DNA of 64,000 nucleotides. It comes from Oegoconia quadripuncta. Taxonomy: Eukaryota; Arthropoda; Insecta; Lepidoptera; Autostichidae. The notes under the pieces were generated by a model that made no database searches, had not been told where the DNA came from, and saw only the letters and a list, made by a program, of their open reading frames with translations. The DNA is taken from contig OX438748.1 in assembly GCA_949316235.1 (NCBI GenBank), forward strand, positions 26,716,836 to 26,780,835, read 5' to 3'. The number at the start of each line of letters is the position of its first letter. Positions within the stretch are counted from its first letter, which is position 1. This document shows, in pieces, positions 62,722-64,000 of this stretch. The translations under genes were made by a program, and so were the position numbers.

Positions 62722-62873
62722 GAACAGGCAGAGTTCAAATTTTGAATTTAAAATATTATGACTTAACCGAAAAAGAAACAAACAAGGAGAATACTGCAAA
62801 AAGAGAACCAACGAGTCGCATGGCGTCTCGTTACAGTAGGAAAGGGCTCATCATGAGGATTCTGAAAATGTAT

Positions 62874-63044
62874 ACAGGGTACTCTACTCATGATTATGAA
62901 TAACTTTAAGAGTCTACTTTTATGGATCATCGAAATTTTTTTTCATCTATTTCGACTATGGTTCTTAGTGGAAAGTTGTTCGTAATCAGGAGTGACGTCA
63001 CCAGTAAACAGAAATTACACGAATTAAATTTCAACTTGCAGTGC
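62874..63044. repeat. Partial copy of the 59607 MITE
   Basis: CGACTATGGTTCTTAGTGGA, AAGTTGTTCG, GTGACGTCACCAGT and ATTACACGAATTAAATTTCA match the right end. TACAGGGT at 62871-62878 may be its left end. Confidence 0.55.
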
Positions 63045-64000
63045 AAACAAAGCAGCAGATGTGTGGAGAGCTCAATCACATAGGCATTTCAATCTGTATG
63101 GTCGCGTATTTTTTTTTTTAATAGCTGGATGGTTTTTTCTTTACTTTGAATGAGCTACGTTGAAAGAAAAGAAGATTACGATAGTCGCAATCCGTAATTT
63201 CTTTTGACCTCTAAACAATACTCAATGCAATAAATCACTTGCTGCTCATTGCAACTATATTTACAAAGTAATTATTTTATACTTCAGTCAGAGATAAAAC
63301 AACCAATATTGACCGAACGTTAAATATACCACGAAAAATTGGGCAAATTAATATTATTATATCGACAAATATATACGCGTTTTCCTGATAAAAATTTATT
63401 AATTTTACAGGCTTACGCTGCTTGTTGGTGAAAATGAAAGATTGGATTACATTTTTAATATTTACAGTGATTCTTGATTTTGCAATTTCCGGTTTTCTCT
63501 AAGTAAATGATTTGTTTTATCCTGTGCGCACTGTGTGCTCCCATTTATTTTTTGTTCAATAAATGCCTGATAATTACATAGATAAAGAATTTATTTACGC
63601 CAATGCGTTCACACACCAACACAAAAATATATATACGTACATGTCACCGGCAAAGTATGTAATTCAGTTATTGTATAGAATACCACGTTATTTCATACAA
63701 TACCGAGTTCATCTAGGCAATGTTTAAAACATTTTATCTGTCATTAATCTTACATACTGTGCCTAGGTAATGTATGTAATTATAAAAGGAATTATATATA
63801 ATGCTATTAGGAGACCAGGTGAAGTACGAAATGATACAAATAAAACACAACCAGAGCTACAATCATACCGTATTCATCAGAATCAGTGATGGACACTTCG
63901 CGAGATTCGCTTGTCACAAAATAAGACGCTTTTAATTATACCTCTAATATGTCTATTATTAGGTTACGTCTTTTTTTTGTTACAATTCAGAACAACTTTG
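63045..64000. other. AT-rich spacer to window end
   Basis: No repeat shared with the rest of the window, no frame of note. Confidence 0.4.

Larger units (their letters stand above)
61851..62834 (+). repeat. Repeat N carrying two nested insertions
   Basis: Collinear with the complement of 28203-28612: TACTCCCAGGCTGATGC, AGGAGTAGGCCACAG, AAGGTATCACGTTCACAAAT, [mariner MITE], TGAATTTATTAG, GAAAAGTACACGTCCAAT, [retroposon], AACAGGCAGAGTTCAAATTT, GGCGTCTCGTTACA. Subtracting the insertions and duplicated bases leaves ~419 bp versus 410 bp in the empty copy. Confidence 0.85.

Overview
This is AT-rich nuclear DNA from an insect, most likely a moth or butterfly. The repeat families point to Lepidoptera: tRNA-derived SINEs, retroposon 3' ends carrying an AGAGATCGCT stem-loop, degenerate non-LTR tails ending in GATGAT runs, TA-flanked mariner miniatures and Tc1-type transposons. 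The species cannot be named from sequence alone. I found no host protein gene, rRNA or functional tRNA gene that I can support. Essentially every long open frame belongs to a transposable element, and the rest are short frames without family signatures.

Layout. 0-20 kb is a mosaic of SINEs, MITEs and non-LTR tails, including a 310-bp MITE with a 10-bp target duplication inside a SINE (10.3 kb), an RTE-type reverse transcriptase tail (12.3-12.8 kb) and a mariner miniature (13.7 kb). At 20.7-21.9 kb lies the 3' part of an I/Jockey-type LINE with an intact RNase H domain and a 12-bp target duplication. At 23.4-25.2 kb a Tc1 transposon (DD34E, one frameshift) sits inside a tRNA-SINE. At 29.9-34.4 kb is the best-preserved element: a complete 4,460-bp Ty1/copia retrotransposon with one 1,316-codon gag-pol frame, identical 145-bp LTRs and a CGTAA target duplication, inserted in one arm of a perfect 23-bp palindrome. 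34.4-48 kb is again SINE/MITE mosaic with non-LTR debris, including gag-like and RT C-terminal pieces at 44.5-46.3 kb. 48.6-51.3 kb is a nested stack: a ~500-bp long-inverted-repeat element split by a SINE and by a 1.06-kb truncated reverse transcriptase with a 12-bp target duplication. 53-64 kb holds more MITEs (including a Harbinger-type one with TAA duplication), a 31-bp minisatellite, a mariner remnant, and a ~415-bp repeat carrying two further insertions.

How the parts work together. Only the copia element looks able to supply its own proteins. The Tc1 is one base from an open transposase frame. The SINEs and MITEs are non-autonomous and would need proteins from elsewhere. Because many insertions are nested and several empty sites are visible in sister copies within the window, their relative ages can be read directly. 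I did not find a convincing new biological system. The most unusual structures are the two related TTCGC-periodic minisatellites, the long-inverted-repeat family, the copia insertion in a perfect palindrome, and the 415-bp repeat with mapped insertions.
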